Positions 45,273-57,980 are shown, numbered from the stretch's first letter. The stretch is 64,000 nt of DNA from Eucommia ulmoides (GCA_016647705.1 CM028326.1:46716785-46780784); one strand, 5' to 3'. The notes: generated by a model from the sequence alone, not told the origin. Numbers and translations are program-made.

Positions 45273-46080
45273 TTAGAATTTTCTCAAGCTTGGTGATATT
45301 TGGCATTGATTGGTCATGCTTTTAATGTGACTCAACTCTGGCTCTTGTGCTAGGTGGGCTTGAATGAATAGTGCTGGAAATTGGGGAGGACAAGTGAGCC
45401 ACATCAGATCCTCGTAAATGTGATCGTCTTGGATTGGTGATGGCATCAAGTTCCTCCCGCTCATATCCAGTTCCTCCTGGTGGCTTTCATATATGGATGT
45501 GACTTGTGTATCTCTCAGTGCCACTACTTTTGACTCAGCCTCAATAAAGCAAATAAGCTGACCGATTTGAGTCTTAAGAGACTTTATGGTCACATCAATT
45601 TCAGCCCAGATCGTCTTAATATTGTCAAGACGATCCTCATGCTTATTGAGACGATCATTCGTTTCCCTCCAGAAAGCATGAGTCTCCCCCATAAATTCAG
45701 CGAACATGGTTTCCAAGGTGGGAAAAGACTCCAAATGTTGGTCCGGGGTGTCAATCCATGGCGTCGAAATGGTAAAACTATCCCCCAAGCGTTGGTAGCT
45801 TGTTGAATAATTCCAACTCTAAAAATCAAACTCCGCCATGTCTTCCAACAACCAATAGGCTTTATTCGTGGTTAGTTGGTCGAAAGAGGTGGTACCATTT
45901 TCTCTTTCAACCTAAGTTCTTGTTGTGGCTAGTAACCCATTAAGGAAGTTCAGTAGTTGACACTCCCTCGGGAAACCATAATTTGGAAACTGAATGAGCA
46001 ACTCCTTGTATCTATCCTAAGCACAATAAAATGGCTCATAATCTCATTGAAATAAATACAATAGCACTTATTGATCTAAA
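45273..46080 (-). pseudogene. Athila-like gag remnant in element B
   Basis: In changing frames on the minus strand it reads YEPFYCAWDRYKELLIQFPN, YGFPRECQLLNFLNGLLATT and TTNKAYWLLEDMAEFDF, a good match to the Retrotrans_gag block of Athila/Tat elements (WxRYKxLxxxxPxHGFxxWxxxxxFYxGL). A 171-residue open frame at 45788-45273 follows, containing coiled-coil sequence ETNDRLNKHEDRLDNIKTIW and SLKTQIGQLICFIEAESK. Stops and frameshifts separate the parts. Confidence 0.75.
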
Positions 46081-46196
46081 CTCTTCAAGCACCTCGCAAG
46101 ATAAACAAAACTACAAACAAAATTTAAAAATAAAATAAATGCCTAAATTAAAATCAAGTCACTTACTCATAATATCAATAACAACGCAAAAACTAA

Positions 46197-46214
46197 TCCT
46201 TGACAACGACGCCA
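46197..46214 (-). other. Primer-binding site of element B (tRNA-Asp)
   Basis: The minus strand reads TGGCGTCGTTGTCAAGGA. All four differences from the tRNA-Asp complement TGGCGCCGTTGCCGGGGA are C-to-T or G-to-A, as expected from decay of methylated cytosines. Confidence 0.85.
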
Positions 46215-46226
46215 AAAACTTGGTAG

Positions 46227-47708
46227 TGGAATTATTCGTCGCTACTTTTACCGTAAGTGTACGGGTCAAGTTTTAATAGAATAGTGATGAGTAGGGTTGT
46301 TGTATCCACAAGGATTGAATTAAATTGTTGTTAAGTACTGTAATTATCCTAACCGAACTTTATTTAGGCGATAGAATTTTTAGGGTTTTTGTTATAAGAT
46401 AAACTAAACTAAAATTATAACTAATTAAACTACAATACTAATAATGACATTTATGGGAATAGATTATCTGGGGATTAAATTCGTTCACTTAAACGTGTTT
46501 GAATTAGTCTAGTTTACATTGACATTATTCAAACTATCTGACAATCTAGGTATCAAAAACTCACTCACTGCCTCTCCTAAGTGTAAATTGAATGAATATG
46601 AGACTTGTGTTAACACCGATATCCCTATCTAGCATATAAACGATCACATGAGTCTCGTACCAACCTCACGGATTGCACACTTTCTAATAATCTCCTGATT
46701 CATTAGATCGTCGCGTTATGTTTAAACCCTAGTCCGAATCTGGGGTTACCTATCTCGAGTGTCAAACCCCATATTCTCAAACCAACCACAATATCATAAC
46801 AATCATATAATATATGTAATAAAACAACAAACACAATCGAATGAAAATGAACAACCGTTAACGAAACAACGATTCAAACAAACATAGTTTTCATGAACTA
46901 ACTCAATCCCTAAACAATAGATACTTAGCTACTTATGATCATAACCACATATTCAGCATTAAATGAGAATAATATCATCATAAAATCTATAAAGTTGAAG
47001 AACAAAGAGAGAAACAAAGAATGGAAAGCAAATCTATGAAGTGAATGGTTCCACTTCCGCGAAATTGGCTTCAAGAATGTTTCCTCTTTTCCTTTTGATG
47101 ATATATCCTCTTGGTTCTTGATCTTGAGCTCCCAAATATATCCAAAATGTTTCCCTAAAACATGCATAGGGTGTTGGGAATGAGGTAATATCAAGACAAA
47201 TCCAAAATATTAGAAAAATATCCCAAAATATCTTTGTCAAGTGGTGTTGGGTCGCTGTAGCGATGGGGGCCGACACTGTAGCGATCAAAGGGAAGTAACT
47301 TAATGCTGAATCATTGCTAAAGTGCTCAAAATCACTGCTGCAGCTTCGGCATCACTGCAGTAATGGAAATGGGTGCTGCAACGATGTCAAGGCAGTGCCG
47401 ACACTAGGTTCTTAGTTTGGCCGTAACTTTCTTGTCTGAACTCCAATTTGGGTGATTCAAAAACTTATTGAAATATAAGACATATATATACAACTTCTAT
47501 GTTTTGAGAGTTTTGCAAATAGGGTTTAATCATTGTCAAAAAGGGCCTTCAAATTACTAAACCTGAACCAGATTTGCATATTTTCACCCACTTATTCAAA
47601 AACTTATAAAACAATACATACACACATTAAACTAAAAAAAATGCTTGAAAATACACAAATATTTTAATTTAAAAGTACTTTATTTATTGATAAATAAACC
47701 ACTCATCA
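46227..47708 (-). repeat. 5' LTR of element B
   Basis: It runs from TGGAATTATTCGTCGC to AACCACTCATCA in plus coordinates. It pairs with the 3' LTR at 42093-43559, with many scattered single-base differences that point to an old insertion. The adjoining primer site makes this the 5' LTR. Confidence 0.85.
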
Positions 47709-48640
47709 GGGTTGTATATCAGTGCTTGGAATAGTGCAAACAAAGATGGCCCTTAGATTGGAGGAACCTGACCTTGGTATCTTGGGATATTTAGCTACTT
47801 ATAATTGTACTGAGGTCATACATTCTACTGGTTTCTCTAACCTTGGGTGACTATTGCTTCTTTAGGAGCCTTCATTTCGGATGTGCTAATCTCTTGGTCT
47901 CATGATCAATCGGCTTTTGTATTCTACCCATCCTAAAACTTTCTTCTACATACTCACCTTAGAGGATTACATTAGAGAACGGGCCATTCAGTGTGTTTAT
48001 CAGAGGTTTGTAGTAATGATAAGACTAGGTCCGGATGAACATTTGGACCATTACAACCTCCTTCATAGGCAGTAATACTTGTGCAGCTCTGTCCCTACAA
48101 TGGACAATGTACTCTTAGAAGCTCTCCTCATTTTTTCGAGCCACTATATGGAAAGAGATTTTATCGGGTGAGATCTCCTGATTGTTTCCATATTGGTCAC
48201 ATAATACCTTAACTATGTCAAAGAACGTCTTTACCTTCTCTTTCTCTATAATTACATACCAACAAGCGGTTGGTCTATCTAATGATTGTTGGAAGAGCTA
48301 GACAGTACTTCATTATCGATATAAGTGCCCACTTTGTTCTTATATCTCTGGATATGCTAATCTGGGCATCCCAACCCGTCATACTTTGTGAATACGGGTA
48401 AGATGAAGTTATCCTAGAATTTTACCTAACGTACTGATGACAGACCAATGTACCGAGCATTAATCCCTGATTCTCCTTTCATTAATTCCTAGAGTTCTTT
48501 TTCCATCTGTTGTAACTTTTCGATTAGTAGGAAGGTCTTTTTGGATTGTTCTTCTACATTTTTTTTCAAAGCAGTCGGTTGTCTTTGGGATGACTGGGCT
48601 AGAAGTCGTCTTAGTTGAGAGCGAGCTTGGATTCAGGTTA
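47709..48640 (-). mobile_element. Tat-lineage Gypsy gag, N-terminal part
   Basis: Minus-strand frames with stops show the Retrotrans_gag block: FQQSLDRPTACWYVIIEREK, then VKTFFDIVKVLCDQYGNNQE and HCRDRAAQVLLPMKEVVMVQ, the counterparts of F..SLxGxAxxWY, F.DLxxAFxxQYxxN and W/R..AAQVxPPMxExEM. An open frame at 48645-48460 upstream has no assignable domain. The gag continues beyond element B at 42092. Confidence 0.7.
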
Positions 48641-51463
48641 ACCACAGTCGGAGTGACTTGTGGTGGTAGTCCATGAGGGATAGATTCTCCATGACCAAAC
48701 TAGGGCCTCAAGAACTGGAAGGTTTATGGATAGTTATTGGCTCTATTGCATCCGGAGTTTGGACTGAGGCTACAAGGTTTTGCTAAGATCAACGGAGTTG
48801 TTACAAGATTTCTATCATCAGACCAACGGATTCTTTCAACGAAACCATGTCCTCTCTTAGTTGGGATACCCCCATGGGTTCATGCGATCTCTCCTTGATG
48901 TCTTCTATTTGGATTAGATGTCGTGCTTGGGCATGAGTGCGAACTAGTGAACGTGGGACGGGAGTCTTTCTGCGTGGAGCAATTTTTCTTATATGGAAAA
49001 AATGATGTTAATATCATGATTTAAAAAAATCATTTGGGATTGATCATGACTTAGTTGGAATGATATTTTTCGTTTTTCCTAAATTTTATAAATTACAACC
49101 ATATCAAATTTTGACAAGACCACCCCACAAACGAGGTGTCCTTTTTTGAATTTAAAGACTCGATGACACTTTTCTTTTGGATTAATAAAAATCTTGTCTC
49201 AATTCTTTGTCACTATCAACCATAAACTAAAAAAAAGCTTGAATCTGAACAAAACAAAATCGTTGAGTCTACTAAAGCATTGTATAGTCAAAACAAGGAT
49301 TTACATTAACCCCTTTATAGCATGTTGTATAGTCACATTTGGAAAAAAATTGACTTTGAACAAGCATATGAAATATGGGAAAAATAAAGAAATTCTTATG
49401 TTTGGTTGTTTCGTTCTTTACTAGTCTTTGGGATTTATTTTATATGGTTTCAGGGCAATAGATATATGAACAGAATGTACACAAAGTAAAAATGTCTCTC
49501 TCCAAAATAGAGTCTTAATGCAAAAAGAGTTTTGGGTATTAATCGATCTTGGGTTTACTGCAAGGGCTTCACAACTTTTCTTATAACACATGCTAGAAAG
49601 GTTCAGTTCCCCGATCTTCAAACCTCCAACGTCTTGAAGGAACATCCATCGTTGGTTGGTGATACGAGCGAGGCGAGGTTCGAAACTAGTCCCAGTGTAT
49701 AAACTGCACGACCTAACTCCTATTGACTTCTCTTTTTAATCTACAAGGTTTCGAGACCAAACCAGGCAGGAGGACTGCTCAACTTAGCCCCTACTATAAT
49801 GTTGTGAAATGCAAAGTATGTTCGGTGCTCATGCCTTGGAGAGAGCTTACGAAAAACAAAATGCAGTAATATAAAGACAATAAATAAATTAGGGAAATTA
49901 AAGAAAGTAAATGTAGGAAATTTAAAGTACGGGAAGTAAAAGCAAGAAATAAAGTAGGAAAAATACAGGAAATAAAGCAATAAACAAACACACTCACATA
50001 CCCTTATGCATGCTAAATCGAGTGAAAGAAAAAGAATATGCACAAAAATAATTTTGATTTGAAGATTGATTTAAAACTCCGACTATGCTTGACCTTAAAC
50101 TCTAACTATGCTTGACCATCTAAAAGTACCAAATGGAGTCCCTAGTTAATGAACCCCGGATTTTGAAAATGAGAGAAGATGAAGACGCAATTTGGTCTCC
50201 TCTATCTCAAATCCATTATTTTTGGAAAAATAGTTTTAGAGTTTTTTTTAGGTGCTGGTTTTGAAAATCATTTCATTGGGATGAATTTTATTTGCATCAC
50301 CTAGAATTGAGTTAATGGTGTGTCAAGTCATCAAAATTTTTGGAAAGTCATTTTTTTTATGTGGCCCAAGTTTTGACTTGAAAAAACATATGGTCTTAAG
50401 TGGAGAAATCTTTAAAGTCCAGGGTCTGTTATACTCAAGGAAGATATTAGGAAACCCAAGATACCCTTCCAAAGACGATATCTAAGTTTAAATAAATCTT
50501 CTAATCCAATCAAGTCCAAGTAATTTTTTGTTTAAGGAAAAACGAAAGATAATATATTTAGAAATAATGAAATGTATATATATTTTGCCAGTACAACCTT
50601 AACTACAAAAATGAGAAATGTTTCTAGAAAGGGCCACTCTTAAACCACCATTTAAAGCTTCCTCGCGTTCGGGAAACCTAAAATAGGGTATAGGGGACCC
50701 TTTCTTATTTAGTCTTTTAGTTAGAAGGGGCTCGACTTAGATTATATATGTTGTGTCAGTCCGACGACTCGACTTAAATTATATGTATAGGGCTAGTCTA
50801 AGGACTCGACTTAAATTATATAGTATCAGTCGAGGGACTTCACTAAAAAAAGAAAAATATGTAGAAAACTTAAAGTGAGAAAAGGTACAGAACATGAAAG
50901 TAAATTACAAAAAAGTAAAGCGCGACGCAGAGCAGAAAAGTAAATGACAGGAAAGTAAAAGCATGGAAAGGCGCAGAGCATGAAAGTAAATAATGGAAAA
51001 GTAAATAGCAAGAAAATAAAGTTTTTTTTTTTTATTTGTGTTTGCTTGGAACTTTTCTTAGGTTTTTTGTCATTTTTTACTTAACAAGCAAAAAAAATGG
51101 TGTGAGGGTGATAGGGAAAGCTTACCTTTTTAGGGAGGATGTCATTCCCTTAGTGTTTCCACCTCCTTCTTGTTCTTCTTTCTCCATCTTATTCTTCTTT
51201 TGTTTTTCTTTTCTTCGTTTGTTTTTAACCACTTTTTGTGAGGGTTTTGGAAAGATTCTTTTAGAGATTTTTGGAGAGCTTTTGAATGCTTTTAGAAAGG
51301 GAGTAGTGCTTAGAATATAGCAAACCCAAGAGAGTATTTTGATATTAGAGAGAGAGAGTGGGTGATCAAGATGTAAGTTCGGGAATGAAAAAGATCCACG
51401 ATTTATACTACTAGGAATCTGCACATTCAGGAATGTGCAAGCCATCCAAGGGGCATTAAATAC
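48641..51463 (-). mobile_element. Gypsy 5' leader and LTR-like region
   Basis: This non-coding DNA lies upstream (minus strand) of the Tat gag. The segment at about 51300-51420 looks like an LTR promoter: a TATAAAT box (minus, 51408-51402) is followed by CT-rich leader sequence (CACTCTCTCTCTCT, about 51362-51345). The block at 50150-50290 recurs at 62155-62270. The exact LTR ends and primer site were not found. It is interrupted at 51464 by a solo LTR and resumes at 53654. Confidence 0.5.
51402..51408 (-). promoter_or_regulatory. Putative LTR TATA box of the Gypsy element
   Basis: The minus strand reads TAGTATAAATCG, with a pyrimidine-rich leader starting about 40 bp downstream, as in plant LTR promoters. 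Confidence 0.45.
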
Positions 51464-53653
51464 TATTGATCCTAAGATTTTGATAAACAATTAAGTGTTG
51501 ATATTTTGATGGAACTAATGATTTGTTAAGTGTTTCAGTTAATTAAGTTCTAGTAATGAAGATGCGATGACAAATTATGAATGGATGTTAAATGATAATG
51601 TCAAAGATGATGAAGAATTAAGAGTTTGAAGAAATTAGGGTAAACAACTCAGATGAATTTCAACTCTTAATATCCCAATTAGGAACACACATGGCACAAA
51701 AAGTTTTTATTGTTTATGTGTGTTTTGATAAGATGAAATTATTTGCTCCAATGTGTATTTGGAAAGAAATATTTAAAATTGACTAAAATAGAATTTAAGA
51801 AGTTAGTGGAGCTTATTTAGAAAAGAAAATGGTTAAAGGGGTGATAACGTAAATAATAATAAGTTAAAAACGAGTTTAGAAAAGAGATCCAGCATGCATA
51901 AGTCGACTGGTAAGTCAACTGGACAAAACAGTATAAACTCTCTGTATTTAGCTGTCGACAGGTAGGTCGACCGGTAAATAGAAGATGAACTCTCTATATC
52001 TCTAAGTCGATAGGTAGGTCGACCAGTAAAGGTAAATCGAACTCTCTGAATCTCCAAGTCGACAGATAGGTCGACCGATGAACGCAACAGCTTTGGCTTG
52101 GCTACTTCCTGAATCTAGCAGTCAACTGACTGGTCGACTGAGGGCGCTATTTCAGGATAATGAGGATTCCGAATTCATATCTAAAAGTAGTCGTTTTTTG
52201 TTCGGATTTGTGAGAGATTTAAGGGATCTTATGATATTTAAGATAGGTTTCACCTATTAATTAGATCCTATTAAGTTGGTTCATTAAATTTTAATGTTTC
52301 TCAATTTGGTACATAAAATTGTTTCTATTCTATTTAATTGAGATTGAGAAATATTTGGGGGACTTAATTAAGAGATTTAAAAGTCATTTATTAAGTGAAT
52401 CGAACTAAAATAAAGTCATAATGAAATACGGGGTCTAAGAGAGCATTTAAGTGTCGTGATACATGGGAACTAGCCGTTAGAGAGTTGATTTATATCCCAC
52501 ATATATAGACCTGCATTTTTCATATATCATTAAGCAGTAAAATCAACCGAAGTGAGCTTAAAGAGATAAGATCATATTGTGTTGTTCTAAGAGTTATCTT
52601 TTTGAGATATTGTGTGAGTTATTCTAAGAGGCAATCTTGAGAATCAATTGCTATTAATCTTTGCTGCTACCAGATCTGAAGTAACATTGCACTATTTATT
52701 TTTTCTGTGGATTCCGAGTAAGATCTTTCTAATTATTTTCTATTTGTGCATTGCTTGTTTAAATTTGGAAATTGATCTTTAGAAATTGTTGTTGATTATT
52801 TGTTGAAGAAAATATTTTATAAATAATTTTTTGAATCTGATTACGTGCTCAATTATTTGCTACCCATATTTTATTTAAAATCAAATTTTCAATCTCACAC
52901 TTTTCTATCACTAGATTTGGGATATTAATCGAATTTTAATTTATCTGGGGTGGTAGAAGCTCCGAGTGTAATAATTTGCTTATCAATTTGTATTGGTGAG
53001 TAGTGTGACAGATTAAATACTGTTGGGGGTATTTAATAAAAGGGTAGCCAATTTTCAGTCTCTTCCTGTAAAGAGATTGATGTAGTAATTCTTCCTAGAT
53101 AGATTTGGTTTTGAGTGAATTTTGTAAAGGTTCTATCCTTACCTGGAAAAATGATAGTTGGAGTGTTTTTGCGAGGTTTTTATTCTTGAGCCTAAGGTAT
53201 AAAAAGAATTAGGTTGTGATTCTCCCTGTAATACAATTAGGTTATTTTTTAGCCTGTAAAAAGTAGAGGTATTCCTAAGCCTGTGAAAATGAATTTGTAA
53301 AGGTTGATTCTGAGCCTGTGAAAATAATAATTGTGAGGGTTTGGTTCCTACCTGTAAAGGAATCTTGAGTTTAGTGGGTACGAATCTCTGTGGGGCCTCG
53401 GAAGACTGGATTAGCTAAGAGTAGCTTGGTGAATTAGGATATACTGGTGTGTATTGCATTACTTATTTCTTTGATTTTATCTTATATTGTTTGGGTGTTC
53501 ACCTAGAGTTTATTACACTTATCCGCTGCTATAAAGATAATAATTATTTTTAGGATAAAATTAATTGTTTGATTTTTGAAGTGTTATTATTTTTCTGATA
53601 ATTTTTTAATTACCTAATTCACTCTACCTCTTGGGTATTCCACTGGGCCAACA
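51464..53653 (+). mobile_element. Solo LTR, SIRE-like Copia, with target duplication
   Basis: Ends are TATTGATCC (TG mutated to TA) and GGGCCAACA, 2190 bp, flanked by an exact AATAC duplication (51459-51463 and 53654-53658). It carries the GTCGAC palindrome array at 51900-52135, a TATATAG box at 52502 and tandem R/U5 subrepeats (AAGCCTGTGAAAAT, GAGCCTGTGAAAAT) at 53080-53360. It sits inside the Gypsy LTR-like region, with no second LTR or coding part. Confidence 0.9.
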
Positions 53654-54119
53654 AATACCCTTATTGATGGGGGACTACCATTTCTATTACATAAAGCTTA
53701 CATTTTAGCTCCCTTACTTTTGGTATGGCCTGTAGAATTTTTGTTTTTCACAAAATCAAGTCAACCAGTTATGGTAATTGTATTAGGAAGCTCAGTTTTG
53801 GCTATCTCCTCTCCCAAGAAGCATATGATGCTTTGTTTTATTTCTAGGAAGTGTGTGCGTAGCAATTTGTATGTTTCAGGCACTTTTTTTCCCCAATTAA
53901 AGGCTTTATTTTTTTCTTGACATTGAAAGTTTAAAAATAAAATTAAACTATCCCAAATATTATTTAAATGTTCAATTTCAAAAAAAAAAATATTTTTGGT
54001 TGTCAATTTGACGAAATCGGCGAAAACGAAAGTTTTTCTGGTCAAAACAGAAAGTAAGTATATTTGGTGAAATTTATTCAAATTAAAGGATAAAAACTGA
54101 AATTAAACATTTTAAAAGT
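53654..54119. other. Remainder of Gypsy LTR-like region, unassigned
   Basis: This is contiguous with 51463 once the solo LTR is removed. A minus-strand open frame (54081-53761) includes KVPETYKLLRTHFLEIKQSI but I do not recognise it; a plus-strand frame overlaps it. Confidence 0.35.
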
Positions 54120-56069
54120 GATATCTATAGGAGAACCTTTAAAATCCTTTTCACAGGTACAAGATTAACCTAATTCTTTTCTAGGCTCAGAATCAAACTT
54201 TTATAATCTTTTTACCAGGCTGAGGACTAACCCAGTCCTTTTGCAGGCTAAGAATTAAATCTATATTTTTTCCAAGTTAAAGACAAACCCTATCTTTTCT
54301 TTAGGCTGAAGACTAACCTCGATTCAACAAGGTTCCTTTATGACTAATTCACTCTCACTTAGACCAAGTATGTTTAGGTTTAAGCTAAAGCTCATAAATA
54401 CAAAAATATAATAGTTTATTCTCACAAAAGATTCTACCACATTAATTCAAACCTAAAATCAATTAATGTCCCAATAGGCTTGTGATAGAAACGTATGAGA
54501 AAATAAATATGATTTTATCATGATTAAAACACATAGATTATAGATATCAGATTTACAGAAAAAAAAAATTATTTTAAGGGTTTTCAATATATTCTATCAA
54601 AAATAATTTTCAATCAAAAAGATGACAAGCTCAAATTCTCAAGATATATAAAACAAGAATAGCACATTAATTTGAGTACAAAAAAATAATCAGAGAGATC
54701 TCATCAGGATTTCCTTAAGAAAAATGTATAATAACAATATAGTATCAAACCTAGAGTTTTCACAAAAATAGCTTCGATCAAGAATTTTTTCAAAATTTTC
54801 TCTCAAAAATATATTTCAGAAAAATATATGCTCTCTTTCAAACAATATGATTTGATCTTTGATTCTTTATAATTTCAAATGAATTTTTTAGGATTGTATG
54901 AATAAATTTTAATCATAGCCTATAACGACTAGTTTTCAAAAGATATATAAAAAATACCACATATAGACCCCATATATAAAACATATTTATAATGGCTATA
55001 TTAGGCCAAAAACATAACTTTAAAAACACTCAATATAGTCCCAAATAATTTGATCTAAGTCAATCAAAGAGTAGAAATAAATGTATTAGAAAGATTACAA
55101 AATTAGAAAATATAAGGACTAAATTATAAGGTTAGATAAAATCATATATATCTCTCCTGTATATTTGACCCTAAATATTTTCCACCAAAATTCATCCAAA
55201 ATAATAGTGGTCAAGCTCAAATCAATTTAAAATTCGAATGTTTAATTATAGAAATTTCAAAGATATCCTAAAACGGCTAATTTTCAAAAGGTATTCTAAA
55301 AAATTACTCTTTCAGACCTCTTATTTTAATAGAGCTTACAATAGCTAGTTGGACTATAAATTAGCCTTTAAAAATATTTAAATTGGTTGCCAAAAATATT
55401 TTTATTTAAAACAGAAAAGGATAAAAAAAAGTTTTCCCAGTATAAATCACATAATCCGAGAATATGTGTACTAAATATTAAGATCTTCAAAATATATGAT
55501 ATATTTTTGAAAAATAACTTAGCTTCTAATAAAATTTAATTTTCAAACTTTTAAAAGCTTAAAAAGTGGCTGGAAGATCTTTAAAAATTGTTCTGGTCAA
55601 AGTTTTGAAAACTATCACGTCGGTCGACCATTTACTCTATCGGTCAACCGGTTGACCTTTAACGTCTAGATTTCTAGCCATTGAACATTGATCGGTCAAT
55701 TGGGTAATTGAATGTTTTAACCACTGAATCAATCGTTTAACCAGTCATTCAATCGATTATCCTAAAACCCCCAAAACACAAATCTTGAATCATTCAATTG
55801 ATCGGTTCATCTTGTAGTCGACCATTCAGGCCAAAATTCTAGTTTTTTCTTATTTTTCAAATAAATATTAATCGATATATTGGTAAACTTATTTGGACAC
55901 TTAAATTTATCAAAAAATATTTCAAATCATATTCAAGCATCGTGTTTGATCCTAATCGGGTTGTATTTAGAGTTCAAGAAGAGTGGAGTTGTTTTACCTA
56001 GAAACACAAAAAATCTTCAATCCAAAAAAATCTTCTTGCTCAAAAATATTTAATGTCTTCATTTCAATG
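54120..56069 (-). mobile_element. Copia LTR fragment, SIRE-like, element-2 subfamily
   Basis: It matches 16190-17215 plus 19824-20557 (subrepeats CAGGTACAAGATTAACC, TTAGGCTGAAGACTAACC; the distal end GGAGTTGTTTTACC). It has GGTCGACC-type sites at 55615-55800. The left terminus is missing, and at about 56069 it runs into integrase sequence, so a deletion removed the interior 3' end. Confidence 0.7.
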
Positions 56070-56610
56070 CGGTGTAATCAGCTTCGATGTCTGTAGTGTA
56101 GTTGAAATCGAATTTTAAACATACATTTGTAGTTGAAGTTGAGTTTTCTAAATTTACCTCCTATATCACTCCTCATATTCTTAATGATAAACTCATTTTC
56201 ATTTAGCTCTTGCTTGTAAAATTTGATGAATTCACATATACCATCATTTTTCTTAGCCAAAAATATAATCCATATAAACCAAGAGAAGTCGTCTACAAGC
56301 ATGAACACATAATGTTTCCTACCCAAATCGTCAAGAGACCAAATAAATGTAAGTATAGGAGTTCTAATGGTATAGATGTGGGAGTATACAATTTATAATG
56401 AAATGATGATCTAGACTGTTTCCCTAACTGGAATGCATCACAAATCTTATCTCTAATGAGTTTCATATCAGGAAAACCTTGAACTCACTTATTCTTAGGG
56501 ATATTAGTAATTAAGTCCGTACTAGTATGACCTAAGCGTCTATGCCAAAACCAACTACATTCGGAAAGTGTGCTTGAACATGTAAGGTTTTGAGATGCAA
56601 TATCGTTAAA
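56070..56610 (-). pseudogene. Copia integrase fragment
   Basis: The minus frames show the GAG-pre-integrase zinc end (KICDAFQLGKQ, a Cys changed to Phe) and the core MGRKHYVFMLVDDFSWFIWI with the first catalytic Asp, then IIKNMRSDIGGKF, where the usual SDNGGEF is altered. A frameshift lies near 56326. It is a remnant of the element whose LTR lies at 54120-56069. Confidence 0.8.
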
Positions 56611-56626
56611 TGAGCATGTGTATAGG

Positions 56627-56921
56627 TGTTGATCCTAGATGTTTTGATGAACCAATTAATGTTGATGTTTTGAGGAACTAATTCATTTATTGAGTATTTT
56701 AGATTTTAGTTCCTATGCTTCAATAAGAAAATAATTTAAAGAGAAATGATAAAAATCAAGATGATTTTTAAAATTCAACTACAATACTTTATTAAAATTT
56801 AAATGTCTATAAAACAAAATCCCAAAAAATAAGAAGTTTAATCAATTTTGAGTCCGCAACTTAATTTAAATTAATATGGTGTAGTTTATTTCAACTATAA
56901 CATGTTATATTTCAACTATCC
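56627..56921 (+). mobile_element. 5' fragment of a Copia LTR, plus orientation
   Basis: It begins TGTTGATCCTAGATGTTTTG and follows the starts of the plus-strand solo LTRs at 30984 and 51464. Only about 295 bp remain before a minus-oriented LTR takes over at 56922. Confidence 0.6.
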
Positions 56922-57385
56922 TGTAGGCTCAAAGGTCTACCCAAGAAAGGGTGAATTGGGCAGTTTTAAAATTTTAATCAAATTAATTAAACCTAGTCAA
57001 TTTTAATATGATTGACTACGGAAGTATTTATACCAAGCACACACAAACATATAAGTATAAAGACAAGTGAAACCAGATATTTATACTAGTTTGGCTAGCT
57101 ACAAAACGCTTAGTTCTTGTAGGAAATTCAATCTACTAAACCCTTATAACCCTCTCACCAAGTGAGAATCAAACCCTTACACTCCCAATTGAGTAAATTC
57201 CCTTAATACTCAATCACACTCTCACCCAAACTAGTTACACTTAAATTTAAGCTCCAACATCACACAAATACAAAAAAAAAAAAAAAAAAAAAAAATCTTT
57301 ATTTTCTCACAAAGAGCTTCTACTAACACCCATAAAGATAAACTCAATTGATAGTCCGAACGAGCTGATAAAAGTGTTCACGATT

Positions 57386-57401
57386 CAATATATATTCAAT
57401 T
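57386..57401 (+). repeat. Target-site duplication of the RPL31 retrocopy, left
   Basis: CAATATATATTCAATT here and CAATACATATACAATT at 57981-57996 flank the retrocopy. The left one abuts the A-run, the right one abuts the 5' UTR. Confidence 0.75.
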
Positions 57402-57980
57402 CTTTTTTTTTTAAACAAAATTCGAGAAAAAATTTACTCCTTTTCAAGATACATAAAGGCTGCTAATAAATAAAGCAAAGAAAACCAGAAGTTCTTAATG
57501 ATGACAAAAACAAAAACAATACAACCAAAACTAAATTCAAGAAAAGACAAGATATATGAAGAATTTGGTTTAATACTCCTCGTCAATGATTTTGGTGCCC
57601 AAACCCCTGAGTCCCTCGTGTGGAATTTTAGTAACATTGACGAGAAAGTAGAGCTCCTCCTTGGTGTCTTCATCATCGTTTCACTTGTAGGCAATTCGGA
57701 CACGAACCCTTCTCGGGACACTACAAATTCAATGGCTCCAGACATGCTTGTTAATCTTCACGTCGATTCTGACATTTGTTGTTCCCATTGTCTTTTGGGC
57801 GAAACCTCCTGATCTCCTTTATGGAATTTGGAGCCTTTTTATTGAATATGCATCCGTGCAAACACTTGTGGAGATTTATGGTATACTCTCTGGTGATGAC
57901 CTCTTCTTCAGTCCCTTGCTACCTTTCTCCATTGTTTTTGTAGCTCTTTGGCTCTCGCTCTCACTTTGCAAACCCTAGAG
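57402..57980 (-). pseudogene. RPL31: Processed pseudogene of ribosomal protein L31 (eL31)
   Basis: This is a full-length intronless copy. ATG at 57932 and TAA at 57572-57570 enclose 363 bp, the normal length for the 120-residue 60S protein. Readable blocks are [82 protein letters not shown] and [13 protein letters not shown]. Two opposite frameshifts (near codon 8 and codon 45) and two TGA stops (one for CGA, one for GGA) make it dead. A 48-bp 5' UTR (CTCTAGGGTTTGC...), a 3' UTR and an interrupted A-run (minus, 57412-57402) are kept. Flanks 57386-57401 and 57981-57996 match at 14 of 16 bases, a target duplication. This is LINE-mediated retroposition into a Copia LTR. Confidence 0.92.

Larger units (their letters stand above)
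42093..47708 (-). mobile_element. Complete Athila-like non-autonomous element B (two LTRs, gag remnant only)
   Basis: This 5.6-kb element on the minus strand has 5' LTR 47708-46227 (1482 bp), a tRNA-Asp primer site, a gag remnant, a long non-coding interior and 3' LTR 43559-42093 (1467 bp). The LTRs share sequence throughout, for example ATTATTCGTCGCTACTTTTA. No pol genes are present, which fits the TR-GAG/LARD type of parasite of Athila elements. The flanks GGGAA and GGGTT are not a clean target duplication; the exact LTR ends may be off by up to about 10 bp. It is inserted in the gag of the Tat element, so it is younger than that element. Confidence 0.85.

Noticed and set aside
49660-49700. 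GGCGAGGTTCGAAACTAG, reminiscent of a tRNA T-arm
   Set aside because: No acceptor stem, anticodon arm or D-arm could be folded around it; probably LTR or leader sequence.
53720-54081. Overlapping plus and minus ORFs of 66 and 106 residues
   Set aside because: Neither has recognisable motifs; both lie in non-coding Gypsy LTR-like sequence once the solo LTR is removed.
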